Shown piece by piece: positions 54,051 through 63,272 of a stretch of 64,000 nucleotides of DNA (the stretch's first letter is position 1; every line of letters begins with the position of its first letter). The stretch spans positions 1-64,000 of the forward strand of contig CALJNA010000048.1 of the NCBI GenBank assembly GCA_937981955.1, in the 5' to 3' direction. The notes beneath the pieces were generated by a model that saw nothing but the letters and a program-made list of their open reading frames with translations, did not search any database and was not told the origin of the DNA. The stretch comes from an uncultured Granulosicoccaceae bacterium (GTDB taxonomy: Bacteria; Pseudomonadota; Gammaproteobacteria; Granulosicoccales; Granulosicoccaceae). A program made the translations under genes and the position numbers.

Positions 54051-57000
54051 GTGCAAAGGCCAATCTACAAGAGTTCCGAACCGGGTTACATGTCAGCATC
54101 GTTTTCCAGGGGATTTCTCCTCCAAAGCAAGATTCGATCTGTGCTCAGGCGTGGCAAACGGGCTTCTGCCCGGATTACGCACGTTGGACGTCTTCGTGCA
54201 AAGCTGCTCAAGAAAAGCCGATTTCTGCGTCGGCGACTTACCGGTAAATTAATCAACGGTCCGCGAACGCTTGCCGACAACATCAGGTTTTTTGCCAATC
54301 CGGGTCCGCAATTCGAACAAGCCGATCAACTGGACGCGACATACTTGCGTTCCAGGGCACGCACCATCGCGTTTTACCTGCCGCAATTTCATGCGTTTGA
54401 AGAGAATGATCAGTGGTGGGGTGAAGGGTTCACCGAATGGCGAAATGTAGCTCGTGGTGCCCCGCGATTCAAAGGTCACTACCAGCCGCGTATTCCGCGG
54501 GATCTCGGTTTCTATGATCTGAGTGATATCGACACCATCAAAGCGCAATGCGCTTTGGCAAAACATAATGGTATTGATGCTTTCTGTTTTTATTACTACT
54601 GGTTCAATGGCAAACGGTTGATGGAGAAACCGCTTGATCTGCTGGCTAAATCCGATATTGATCAGGATTTTTGCATTATGTGGGCGAATGAGAACTGGAC
54701 TCGGACCTGGGATGGTCTTGAAAATGATGTGTTGATCAAACAGGATTATCTTGATGAGCACGAGGATGAGTTCATTGCTGATACCGGCGCTTACATGGCC
54801 GACCCGCGATACGTTCGCGTTAATGGACAGCCTCTGTTCATCCTTTATCGACCAGGATTGCTGCCAGAACCAGCAGCGACGATCGAACGATGGCGAAAAA
54901 AGTGGACACGCCTGTTGGGCGAAACGCCCCTGATCATGATGGTTCAGGGTTTCGGTGAAGAAGACCCTCGTGCGTTTGGTCTTGATGGCGCTGTTGAATT
55001 TCCTCCACACAAGGTTTGTGCAGGACTGAAAAACATCAATGATCGTTGTCAGGTACTGGATTCGAATTTCAAGGGGCTGGTACGTGATTACGCCGATGTG
55101 GTTAACAAGTCGCTCGATGAGCCGGTGCCTGATTTTCCACTGATAAAAACCGTTTCACCACATTGGGATAACGATGCTCGCAGGGAAGGGTGTGGCATGA
55201 CCATGCATGGGTCAACACCAGCCTTGTATGAGAAGTGGCTAAACGGCGCGATTGAGTATGCCGTTGAACATCCTGTTGAGCAGGAGTCGCTGGTGTTTAT
55301 CAACGCTTGGAACGAATGGGCCGAAGGTGCTTATCTGGAGCCAGACGTGCACTTTGGTCACGCTTATTTGAATGCGACCAAGCGTGCGGTGTGTGGCCTG
55401 CCGGCATCTGCTGAATTCAACCGAATTTTACTTGTAGGGCATGATGCGCATAGGCACGGCGCGCAAATGCTGTTGCTTAATATGGCGAAAATCTACAAGC
55501 AACAGTTTGGTATGCAAGTCACCATTGCCTTGAAAGAAGGCGGACCGCTAGTGACTGAATATCAAAAAATAACGCAAACGGTGCTGCTGGATAAGCTGGG
55601 TAAGAACGGCTTGTCAAAATGGCTCCAGCGGCATCAGTTTTCAGCGGCTATTTGTAACACAACAGTGACAGGTGATCTTGTATCTGTGCTGCGACGCTCT
55701 GGTGTGCAGGTGGTTTCCCTGATACATGAAATGCCGCATTTGATTAAAGACTACCAGTTGGAAGCGCAGGTTCGCTTAATTGCGAACAAGGCGAACCATG
55801 TGGTATTCCCTGCCAAAACCGTATTCGACGGATTCACGCAATTCACCGAATCGTTTCAGGCTAATGCAGTCATTAAGCCGCAAGGTACTTACTCAAGTGT
55901 TGTATTTAATCATGATGATCGAGCAGATATAAGAGATTCATTGGGTATCAAAGCTTCTGACAAAGTCGTGCTCGGTGTTGGGTATGCAGACTTGCGCAAG
56001 GGTTTTGATCTTTTTATGGATACGGCTCGTCGCAGCGTTCGACACAACGATAATGTGCATTTTGTCTGGGCGGGTGCTGTTTCGGCGGATATGAAGCGTT
56101 GGATTCAGACTGACTTTTCTCCGCAATCAGACGCTGCGCATAGTGGCCGGAAGCAGATCCATATCGTCGGATTTACCGACAACATGACGGGTTTCTATTC
56201 CGCTGCTGATGTACTATTTTTGCCCTCACGGGAAGACCCATATCCAACAGTTGTGCTCGAAGCCATGAATGTTGGATTACCGGTGGTGCTTTTCCGTGGC
56301 ACAACTGGGTTCGATTCGCTGATGGACACTTACGGCTATCTGGTTGAGCTTGGCGACAATCAGGCGCTTGATGAGGCGTTCGCCCGCGCGCTGAATGAGC
56401 CAGGCAGCGAAGCAGGTGATCGCCGGATTGCTTATGTTGAAACGCATTGCCGTTTCGATAGTTACTGTTTCGATTTACTAAAACTGCTTCATCCAAAGCT
56501 GCAACAGGTTTCCGTTACCATTCCAAACTACAACTATGCTCAGTACATTGAGCAGAGGCTAAGTTCGATTTTTGCTCAGAACTATCCGGTATTTGAAGTT
56601 GTTTTGCTCGATGATAACTCAGACGATATCAGTATCCCTATTGCCAAACGCTATGCCAGACGGTCCGGTCGCACTCTGTCAATAGTGCGTAATAAAGAAA
56701 ACAGCGGTAGTGTATTTAGTCAATGGCATCAGGCATCTGCTGTCAGTCGCGGTAATCTGCTTTGGATAGCAGAGGCTGATGATAGTGCCGATATCAATTT
56801 TCTGAGCAAACTGGTTGGGGCGTTTACTGAACAGACCAGCATGGCATTTTGTGATTCGTCGCAAATTGGTGCGCACGGCGAACACCTTTCTCGCAGTTAT
56901 AAACACTACTTTTCCAAAATACATCCAAATTTGTTTAACAAGGATTTCGTCGTTTCCGGAACTGAATTCTGCTCTTCCGCCTTGTCCGTCAGGAATGTCA

Positions 57001-57365
57001 TTCTGAATGTCAGTTCTGTTATCTGGAACAGAAATCAGTTGTACACTTGTATGCACTCGTTGCAAGATCAGCTAAGTGAACATGCTCTGGTGGGTGACTG
57101 GTTAATATACCTTAAACTTCTCAACACTCCGGGAACATCATTGTCATATGTGTCTGATGCGTTGAACACACACCGGCGACACGCAACGTCGGTAACTCAC
57201 ACGCTGGACAATGGCCGTCATTTGCAGGAAATCGAAGCGATGCACCGGCTTATTGAAGCCGAAATTCAGATCGATACAGACATACAGCTTCTTATGCGAG
57301 AGTATATAAACGAGTTGTCGGCGCAATTTGATGAAGAGTTGCCAGAACTGGACAGGGCCGCGTAA
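54051..57365 (+). CDS. Giant WbsX-GT4-GT2 glycosyltransferase
   Basis: A 1104-residue protein with three domains. Residues about 105-460 form a WbsX-type (GH99-like) domain, with ARTIAFYLPQFHAFEENDQW, CFYYYWFNGKRLMEKP and WANENWTRTWDG. Residues about 460-810 form a GT-B glycosyltransferase (GT4-like) with VLGVGYADLRKGFDLF and FLPSREDPYPTVVLEAMNVG. The last 270 residues are a GT2 domain with VTIPNYNYAQYIEQRLSS and WIAEADD. The basic N-terminus has no export signal. It probably assembles a surface polysaccharide, with two GT2 genes just downstream. GTG at 54051 is the start given; ATG at 54090 is an alternative. Confidence 0.85.
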   Translation: MQRPIYKSSEPGYMSASFSRGFLLQSKIRSVLRRGKRASARITHVGRLRAKLLKKSRFLRRRLTGKLINGPRTLADNIRFFANPGPQFEQADQLDATYLRSRARTIAFYLPQFHAFEENDQWWGEGFTEWRNVARGAPRFKGHYQPRIPRDLGFYDLSDIDTIKAQCALAKHNGIDAFCFYYYWFNGKRLMEKPLDLLAKSDIDQDFCIMWANENWTRTWDGLENDVLIKQDYLDEHEDEFIADTGAYMADPRYVRVNGQPLFILYRPGLLPEPAATIERWRKKWTRLLGETPLIMMVQGFGEEDPRAFGLDGAVEFPPHKVCAGLKNINDRCQVLDSNFKGLVRDYADVVNKSLDEPVPDFPLIKTVSPHWDNDARREGCGMTMHGSTPALYEKWLNGAIEYAVEHPVEQESLVFINAWNEWAEGAYLEPDVHFGHAYLNATKRAVCGLPASAEFNRILLVGHDAHRHGAQMLLLNMAKIYKQQFGMQVTIALKEGGPLVTEYQKITQTVLLDKLGKNGLSKWLQRHQFSAAICNTTVTGDLVSVLRRSGVQVVSLIHEMPHLIKDYQLEAQVRLIANKANHVVFPAKTVFDGFTQFTESFQANAVIKPQGTYSSVVFNHDDRADIRDSLGIKASDKVVLGVGYADLRKGFDLFMDTARRSVRHNDNVHFVWAGAVSADMKRWIQTDFSPQSDAAHSGRKQIHIVGFTDNMTGFYSAADVLFLPSREDPYPTVVLEAMNVGLPVVLFRGTTGFDSLMDTYGYLVELGDNQALDEAFARALNEPGSEAGDRRIAYVETHCRFDSYCFDLLKLLHPKLQQVSVTIPNYNYAQYIEQRLSSIFAQNYPVFEVVLLDDNSDDISIPIAKRYARRSGRTLSIVRNKENSGSVFSQWHQASAVSRGNLLWIAEADDSADINFLSKLVGAFTEQTSMAFCDSSQIGAHGEHLSRSYKHYFSKIHPNLFNKDFVVSGTEFCSSALSVRNVILNVSSVIWNRNQLYTCMHSLQDQLSEHALVGDWLIYLKLLNTPGTSLSYVSDALNTHRRHATSVTHTLDNGRHLQEIEAMHRLIEAEIQIDTDIQLLMREYINELSAQFDEELPELDRAA

Positions 57366-57402
57366 AAGTTTCCTGATTGGCTTTGGCTTGATAGGCAGCT
57401 GT

Positions 57403-58413
57403 TTAGCGCTCGTATCGTCTCGTAAAAAGCGTGCTAAAGCTCAGGCGTAGTTTGTGGGCTAATCCTTTTCGGAAAAAACCGGCTTTCATCATCGATTGCA
57501 GTATTGACCATCTCGATGCGCCGAAAGTCAGATACGATTTAAACACGATCAGCAGTTGTTTCTGTTGTTCATCAGGTGCCGGAATATGCGCTGGCGGGTC
57601 GAGTAGTGTATTTACCACATTCAGGCGCTCATCTTCTTTAAACGGCAGGCGGTAGTCTCTGTTAATAAAGCCACGCCAGGACTTCTTGTCAAGCGCTCGC
57701 CTAATACCGAACTTTATACTGTTGTCTGAATTACTGGCATTGGCCTGATGAATTCGATAATCCACCATTTGATCGTTTACCAATAAACGAATGCCATGCA
57801 GTTCAGCGAGTACAGCGAGCCAGTAATCGTGCACATGCAGCTGTTTGGGAAAAGGCAGGGATAGTTCTGCCAGGGCCCGATTGATCAGTACGGTATTGCC
57901 CATCACACCGTTTTGTCCCAGCACTGTAGCCAGATTCCGGGCTTGATTGATCTCGTAATGCCGGTACTGGAAAAACGATGGGTGTATGCAATCACCGTTC
58001 TGGTCGATCATGCGTAAATCTGAATGTGCCAGAACGGCTGATTGTGCAGATTGCTGCTTTTCTTTGTTCAGCATGAGACGCATGCCTTTGGCTATACGTT
58101 CGGGGTGCCACTTGTCGTCCTGATCACACAGCGCGATATAGTCAAAACCTTCGCTTAGTGCCTGTTCAATGCCTGATTCAAAGTTGGCAACGTAGCCGAG
58201 ATTATTGGTGTTTGAGGTAACTCTAAGGTCCAGTTTGCCTTTATACGCATCCAGGTAGGTGAGTGTGGAATCTGATGATGCATCGTCGAATACAAGCACG
58301 ACAATCGGCCATGTCTGATTGACCAGTGAATCGAGCTGTTCGCGAATGTGTTGTTCGCCGTTGTAGGTGCACAATACAATCGCAACTTGAGGCTGTGCCG
58401 ACTCGATGGACAT
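57403..58413 (-). CDS. GT2 family glycosyltransferase
   Basis: A 336-residue GT-A enzyme. VAIVLCTYNGEQHIREQLDS at the N-terminus, FDDASSDST, ALCDQDDKW (the DxD-like metal site) and QNGVMGNTVLINR are typical of rhamnosyl- or similar surface-sugar transferases. No signal peptide; likely associated with the cytosolic face of the membrane. It starts at ATG 58413, which overlaps the last base of the adjacent GT2 gene, so the two are coupled. The acceptor is unknown. Confidence 0.9.
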   Translation of the reverse strand: MSIESAQPQVAIVLCTYNGEQHIREQLDSLVNQTWPIVVLVFDDASSDSTLTYLDAYKGKLDLRVTSNTNNLGYVANFESGIEQALSEGFDYIALCDQDDKWHPERIAKGMRLMLNKEKQQSAQSAVLAHSDLRMIDQNGDCIHPSFFQYRHYEINQARNLATVLGQNGVMGNTVLINRALAELSLPFPKQLHVHDYWLAVLAELHGIRLLVNDQMVDYRIHQANASNSDNSIKFGIRRALDKKSWRGFINRDYRLPFKEDERLNVVNTLLDPPAHIPAPDEQQKQLLIVFKSYLTFGASRWSILQSMMKAGFFRKGLAHKLRLSFSTLFTRRYER

Positions 58414-59276
58414 CAGGCCAGCCTTTTATGACCGCTCTTATCGTCCGGCCCGAAGTGGTGTTGTTCTCGTTTCAATTCGCAGCGCCATCGGCGTTTCATC
58501 AGGAACACTTCCTTTTTGTGATTCAGCCTTTGTAAAAAGGAACGCTGATGGCTAAGACCGCGAGATTTGGACTCATGGTGATAAAGCTCTGCGTTTGGTG
58601 TCCAGATATTTTTAAAACCGGCCCGGTTTAATTTAAGGCAGAAGTCCACATCGTTAAATGCCACTGTCAAAGCTTCATCGAAACCGTGAACGTGATCAAA
58701 TGCTTTTCGTGAGACTAGCATGCAGGCAGCGGTGACGGCGCTGACAACCTGATCTTTTAGCATGAAGTTATTCTGCCCGGTTGAGCCACGCGGTTCATGC
58801 TTGTAAAGGTGTCCGGCAATGTTTGCCGCATCCAGAAAAACACCTGCGTGCTGGATGGTATCGTCCGGGTAGTAAAGCATGGCTCCAACACAGCCGGTAT
58901 TAGCGTGTGCCAGTGGTTTGTGTAATTCAGATAACCAGTTAGCGTCGATAATCTCAATGTCGTTGTTTAGAAAGCACAGATGCTTGCCTTGACTTTTTGT
59001 CACGGCCATATTGTTAATGGCGGAGTAGTTAAACTTGCGGGGGTAGGCAAGTACCTGCACCGCTGAAAAGGCTGTACTCGGCCCACGCTGTTTCAGATCG
59101 TCAAGAAAACGAAGTAGCTCTGGCTCGTCGCTATTGTTGTCAACAATGATGAGCTCCAGCGGTTTGCCGAATCTGACGGCCGTTTTCTCCAATCCATCGA
59201 CAAGGCGAATCAGCATCGTTGCCTGATTGTGCGTGGGCACGATAATACTGGTATGTATTTGCGTTGCAGCCGACAT
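58413..59276 (-). CDS. GT2 family glycosyltransferase
   Basis: A 287-residue GT-A enzyme. It has SIIVPTHNQATMLIRLVDGL, IVDNNSDEPELL, FLNNDIEIIDANW with the DxE/DxD-like metal site, and AFNDVDFCLKLNRAG near the C-terminus. The end is rich in basic residues (RLNHKKEVFLMKRRWRCEL). It is the upstream gene of a two-gene minus-strand unit with the next GT2, convergent with the WbsX-GT4-GT2 gene, and probably makes part of the same polysaccharide. Confidence 0.9.
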   Translation of the reverse strand: MSAATQIHTSIIVPTHNQATMLIRLVDGLEKTAVRFGKPLELIIVDNNSDEPELLRFLDDLKQRGPSTAFSAVQVLAYPRKFNYSAINNMAVTKSQGKHLCFLNNDIEIIDANWLSELHKPLAHANTGCVGAMLYYPDDTIQHAGVFLDAANIAGHLYKHEPRGSTGQNNFMLKDQVVSAVTAACMLVSRKAFDHVHGFDEALTVAFNDVDFCLKLNRAGFKNIWTPNAELYHHESKSRGLSHQRSFLQRLNHKKEVFLMKRRWRCELKREQHHFGPDDKSGHKRLA

Positions 59277-59435
59277 GATCTCAGATAGCGAAATTTCTGG
59301 TTATGGTGTATTCACGGATATTGAGCAAGGTTTGCAATATGCTAGCCACGCAATACCCGAGCTATGAGTATAGGCTCGATAAATGTCGACGGTTTGACGG
59401 TGCGCCTCTAAAAACGGCGCTCTCGTGCAATTTGC

Positions 59436-60965
59436 TTAGATTTTAAGATCCTGCAGATAGAGCTGATACAGCTTGGGCTCCATGATCGAGTTGACAGGTA
59501 CATCCATTCGGGCGATATCATCCGGGAAAACCAGTGCCGCTTCCATTACCTCATCATTGATATATCGGGTTTCGACGTCGATTTGAAATTGATTCGGCAC
59601 GCTTGCATTAACCCGAGCCAGATGAAAACCCCAGATACCAAACGATGGAATAGCGGTATGGAAGCTGAGCGTATCGTCAAAAACGAAGCTCAGCGTTTTC
59701 TCAATACTCCAAAAGGTTCGCGGAGTGAAAAACGGTGACGAGCTCTGCGTTACCACAATACCTTCTGATGACATACGCCTTCTTATCATGGTGTAGAACT
59801 CTTTTGAATAGAGTTTGTTAATGGCCTCGTTATGAGGGTCGGGCATATCGATGATCACTCGGTCGTAAGCGATGCCCGGTTGATTGATAAACGAGAATGC
59901 GTCTTCGTTGTAAATTGTCAGCTTTTCGCTTTCCAGTGCGTCCTGGTTAAGTTCGCTTAACATTGGAAGCGTAGCGCTAATACGTGTCATCTCCGGATCA
60001 ATATCGACCAGATGGATAAGCGCTATATCGTCGTATTTCAGCAGTTCACGAACGGCGAGCCCGTCGCCACCGCCGAGAATCAGGACATTTTGCCGATTGC
60101 CGGGAATGCTCATTAAAGGGTGTACCAGCGATTCGTGATAGCGGTATTCATCACGCGATGAAAATTGAATATGGCCGTCGATATAGAGCCGACTGTCAGA
60201 TGTAGTGTGAGACTCTGTGACCACGATGCGCTGATACTTTGTTTGTTTTTTATAGACCACCTGGTCGAAGTACAAATGTTTTTCTGCGTAGCTACTGAGC
60301 CGAGTGCCAAATACGGTGAAGGTTATCAGCATGACTAGTACGGCCAGGCTGATTCCCATCATTAAGCGCGGTTTACGCAGAAAGTCTTTGAAAAAGTGAA
60401 TGTTGATCAATGCTGTAAAAATATTGATAAGTCCAATCGCAAAAGAGGAGCGGATCAGACCGAGGTGTGGCAAAAGCAACAACGGAAAAGCCACTGAGCC
60501 TATCAATGCACCGAAGTAGTCCAGTGACAAGACATTTGCAATGGAATCGCGAGTGCTGTGCTTGTTGGACAAAATGCTGGTTAATATCGGAATTTCCATA
60601 CCAACCAACGCACCAATAGAAAATATCAGACTGAACATCACCGTTTCGTAAAGCGCTCTGGTAAACGGGAAAGTCATCAACAGTAATAAACTGCACACAC
60701 CGCCAATCAGTGATATCGCAATTTCAATCGCGATAAAATGATCTATCAGGTTTTCGCCGAGTAACTTTGTCAGGTACGAACCCACCCCCATGGAAAACAT
60801 GAAGAACCCGATAGTCAGCGAAAACTGATACACACTATTGCCAAGCAAATAGCTGGACACAGTGCTGATAATGAGTTCGTAGGCAATTCCACACAAAGCC
60901 ACTATCAGAATGGATAGCAACAGTATTGTGGTTTGTTTAGAAGTTAGCTTGGAATAAATATGCAC
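59436..60965 (-). CDS. Membrane-anchored spermidine-synthase-like protein
   Basis: A 509-residue protein with about seven hydrophobic segments in the first 230 residues, followed by an aminopropyltransferase domain. The latter has LYIDGHIQFSSRDEYRYHE, NVLILGGGDGLAVREL and IIDMPDPHNEAINKLYSKEF, matching the SpeE motifs that bind decarboxylated SAM and the amine. Fusions of this type are common but their substrates are mostly unproven. An AdoMet decarboxylase gene is upstream on the same strand, which would supply the aminopropyl donor. A terminator at 60986-61005 lies between it and the lipoprotein gene. Confidence 0.87.
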   Translation of the reverse strand: MHIYSKLTSKQTTILLLSILIVALCGIAYELIISTVSSYLLGNSVYQFSLTIGFFMFSMGVGSYLTKLLGENLIDHFIAIEIAISLIGGVCSLLLLMTFPFTRALYETVMFSLIFSIGALVGMEIPILTSILSNKHSTRDSIANVLSLDYFGALIGSVAFPLLLLPHLGLIRSSFAIGLINIFTALINIHFFKDFLRKPRLMMGISLAVLVMLITFTVFGTRLSSYAEKHLYFDQVVYKKQTKYQRIVVTESHTTSDSRLYIDGHIQFSSRDEYRYHESLVHPLMSIPGNRQNVLILGGGDGLAVRELLKYDDIALIHLVDIDPEMTRISATLPMLSELNQDALESEKLTIYNEDAFSFINQPGIAYDRVIIDMPDPHNEAINKLYSKEFYTMIRRRMSSEGIVVTQSSSPFFTPRTFWSIEKTLSFVFDDTLSFHTAIPSFGIWGFHLARVNASVPNQFQIDVETRYINDEVMEAALVFPDDIARMDVPVNSIMEPKLYQLYLQDLKI

Positions 60966-60985
60966 GACGGGAGATTCAAAAAAAA

Positions 60986-61005
60986 CGCCCTCAAAAAAGA
61001 GGGCG
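60986..61005 (-). terminator. Rho-independent terminator of the lipoprotein gene
   Basis: CGCCCTC and GAGGGCG form a perfect 7-bp stem with a six-base T/A loop. On the minus strand a run of eight T follows. It lies 49 bases beyond the stop of the lipoprotein gene and 20 bases upstream of the spermidine-synthase-like start, so it separates the two genes. Confidence 0.85.
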
Positions 61006-61054
61006 CTTGTTGTTTTTCAGTATTACATGAAGCGAGTTTTCCGCCTTAAGAGTG

Positions 61055-61624
61055 TTATTTGCCTCTTGAATGGCTGCCTGAGCCTGCTCGTTGTTTGGCG
61101 CTCATTCTGGACGAAGCTCTTTTGCTTGACGGGTTCGCCCCGGCTGTGCGCTGGCGTCCCAGCATGCTGCCAATCAGATAACCCATAAGCAATCCACCAC
61201 CTGAAAATCCACGATCGCGGACATAGGATTCTGCTGATGCGACCAGCCGACCGTTAACCTCGTCAACTTCTACTTTGAACAGTTCCTTTTCACCGTCGTC
61301 CAATTCCTTGTTACTATTTTTGTCGTCAAACACACTGAAAGATCCATCGGCCTGAGGTGCTACAGCCACCGGACCCGTGTGCATGGGTGGTTGTGCAGCG
61401 TTAAGGTTGTTTGTGTATATGGTCGCAAACTCGCGCATGGCATTGTCTTCACTTATATCGGTTCTGCCACTGTCTTCAAATTGATTCAGCGATTCTGCTG
61501 CAATTCCCAATCCCTGGTCTAAATCAGGAACGGTTGTGCCACCACCTCCGCAGCCAATGAGCAAAATAGACAGGGCGGAGACAAAAGCTGCGATAGTTGC
61601 CGACATACTGACTTTTTTCATCAT
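61055..61624 (-). CDS. Small lipoprotein with EF-hand-like loop
   Basis: About 189 residues. The signal peptide ends with SILLIGCGGGG, a lipobox, so it is probably anchored in the membrane by a lipid. A later segment, FDDKNSNKELDDGE, has the spacing of a calcium-binding EF-hand or dockerin-like loop, followed by VRDRGFSGGGLLMGYLIGS, a glycine-rich stretch. The C-terminus is Ser/Arg-rich and probably disordered. ATG at 61624 or 61621 starts it. It is not similar to a family I recognise. It lies inside the polyamine block and ends at a strong terminator. Confidence 0.75.
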   Translation of the reverse strand: MMKKVSMSATIAAFVSALSILLIGCGGGGTTVPDLDQGLGIAAESLNQFEDSGRTDISEDNAMREFATIYTNNLNAAQPPMHTGPVAVAPQADGSFSVFDDKNSNKELDDGEKELFKVEVDEVNGRLVASAESYVRDRGFSGGGLLMGYLIGSMLGRQRTAGANPSSKRASSRMSAKQRAGSGSHSRGK

Positions 61625-61723
61625 AGATTCCTTATCTTTAAAGTGTTTTGGCAAAGTGTCATGGCAAAGTGTTATGACAAGTATTTTGGCGTACTGGCGA
61701 AACAGGTTTGTAAAAGAATATAG

Positions 61724-62539
61724 CTACAAATAGCAAGAATAGTGCTGCTCGTGCATTCCATCTTCAAAATAGTCTTCCAATAAACCTGCATTGGAAAACC
61801 CGGCTGCAAAGAGTGTATCTGCAATTCCTGCATAAGTGTGGGGAAACGATAGAAATACGGCTCGGCCTTCGCGCCCCCGAACATCATCAAGTCCGATCTT
61901 GACATCGTCCACGTTGAACAGGTGTTTTCCTTTTTCAGTCCATCCGAAGCTGTAGGAGTCGTCCGTTTCAGCTATTTCAAAAATGGAATTGAATTGAATT
62001 TTGTGTTTTTCCGTGCTGGGTCGAGGTGAGCCTTGCTCAGAAATATCCTGATCAGTTAAACGCATGCCCATTATGGTCAAGGTTTCGTTTTCATCATAGT
62101 AATCTCTAAGCACCACCTCTTCGACAAAGCCAATATCTTTGTACAGGTGGTTTGCGGCGGCGTATATGCATTCCATCGCACCGGCGTCATTGGCTTCTTT
62201 ATAGTCGCTGATTTTAACGAACAGCTTGCGTGCGTTGTTTGCGCGCAAAAAGTCGATCAGCTCGGTAATCATTTTCCGTCCATGCCCACAATTAACATGG
62301 TCTTCATGAACATAGGTCCAGCTAAGCCAATGTGTCTCGTCACACCCGGGTGGGGTGGCGTATCCGGTCACGCCAATAATATGGCCTTCGTGTTCATACA
62401 CATATTGATCCTGCAAGCCTCCGGTATTGTTGTATCCGGCTTTGGCTTCCTGTGCATCTTCATCATCATGTGAGTCGATAATATCAACGACTGTGTTGAT
62501 ATCCTTTTCTTGCATTGGTCGTAACAGTTGCATTGACAT
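61724..62539 (-). CDS. GNAT-fold N-acetyltransferase
   Basis: A 271-residue protein. The N-terminal ~160 residues are a GNAT domain, with YVYEHEGHIIGVTGYA and the acetyl-CoA loop NCGHGRKMITELIDFLR (the R/Q-x-x-G-x-G/A region). The C-terminal 100 residues, with FGWTEKGKHLFNVDDV, are an extra domain of unknown fold. It begins three bases after the AdoMet decarboxylase stop, so they are translated together. This pairing suggests polyamine or a related amine as substrate, but nothing in the sequence proves it. Confidence 0.82.
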   Translation of the reverse strand: MSMQLLRPMQEKDINTVVDIIDSHDDEDAQEAKAGYNNTGGLQDQYVYEHEGHIIGVTGYATPPGCDETHWLSWTYVHEDHVNCGHGRKMITELIDFLRANNARKLFVKISDYKEANDAGAMECIYAAANHLYKDIGFVEEVVLRDYYDENETLTIMGMRLTDQDISEQGSPRPSTEKHKIQFNSIFEIAETDDSYSFGWTEKGKHLFNVDDVKIGLDDVRGREGRAVFLSFPHTYAGIADTLFAAGFSNAGLLEDYFEDGMHEQHYSCYL

Positions 62540-62542
62540 GCG

Positions 62543-62980
62543 CTATACAAGGTCGGTTTTTTCAGATGGTAAAGGTGTCAGGTCGTCGAGCAATCGTCCA
62601 CGCAGGTGTTCGCTGACGTTAACTGTTTCTGTGCGAAACGCGTTTTTGAAAACGGGTATTGCTTTTTCCGGTTGGGTTTCGCCGCACATGAAAATATCGA
62701 GTGCAGCGTAGTCACGTTCAGGCCAAGTGTGTATGCTGATGTGTGACTCTGCCAACACGGCGACACCCGACACCCCTCCATTAGGTGTGAAGTGATGTAA
62801 GTGTATGTGTAGTAATGTTGCGCCGGTTTCTTTCACTGCTTCGCGTAACGCTTTTTCAATTAATGCCAGATCATCCAGATGACTCGAGTTCCAGCAGTCA
62901 AGTAACAGGTGTCTGCCAGCGTAGGCAAAGCCATTTTCCTGCATGAAAAGATCTTTGGGTTTTGCAGGGTCCTTGTGCAT
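62543..62980 (-). CDS. speD: S-adenosylmethionine decarboxylase proenzyme
   Basis: About 145 residues. The pyruvoyl-enzyme self-cleavage site is LAESHISIHTWPE, where Ser79 becomes the pyruvoyl group; the N-terminus has GRHLLLDCW and LLHIHLHHFTPNGG. This is the short prokaryotic form. It makes decarboxylated SAM, the aminopropyl donor for spermidine. ATG at 62980 is favoured but ATG at 62944 or 63016 is possible. It leads a minus-strand run with the GNAT gene, the lipoprotein gene and the membrane spermidine-synthase-like gene. Confidence 0.92.
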   Translation of the reverse strand: MHKDPAKPKDLFMQENGFAYAGRHLLLDCWNSSHLDDLALIEKALREAVKETGATLLHIHLHHFTPNGGVSGVAVLAESHISIHTWPERDYAALDIFMCGETQPEKAIPVFKNAFRTETVNVSEHLRGRLLDDLTPLPSEKTDLV

Positions 62981-63218
62981 GGGCCAGCGTGCAGCCGATT
63001 TGGCGCTTATCATCATTAGTGTATAGCATATAGCTTGTTGGATTGTCGCTGCCGCAACGGCGGTCTGCGAGATGCCTGTATTTGACAGAATATTTGCGTG
63101 TATTACAAGCACTCGTTAGTCGAGGTTTACCAATATTCGTATTATTTAGCCTTAAGACTAGCTTTAGCTACGCCAATCGGTTAAATGTTGTGGGGTGGGG
63201 TTGATGAACAGCCTTAAA

Positions 63219-63234
63219 AGGCAATCCTTTGCCT
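63219..63234 (-). terminator. Weak hairpin after the spondin gene
   Basis: AGGCAA and TTGCCT form a six-base stem with a four-base loop, followed on the minus strand by TTTT. It lies about 40 bases beyond the stop of the spondin/FN3 gene and could terminate that transcript. The T tract is short, so this is tentative. Confidence 0.35.
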
Positions 63235-63272
63235 CTTTATTGTGGAGGTAAATCCACACATTTAATGGAGTG

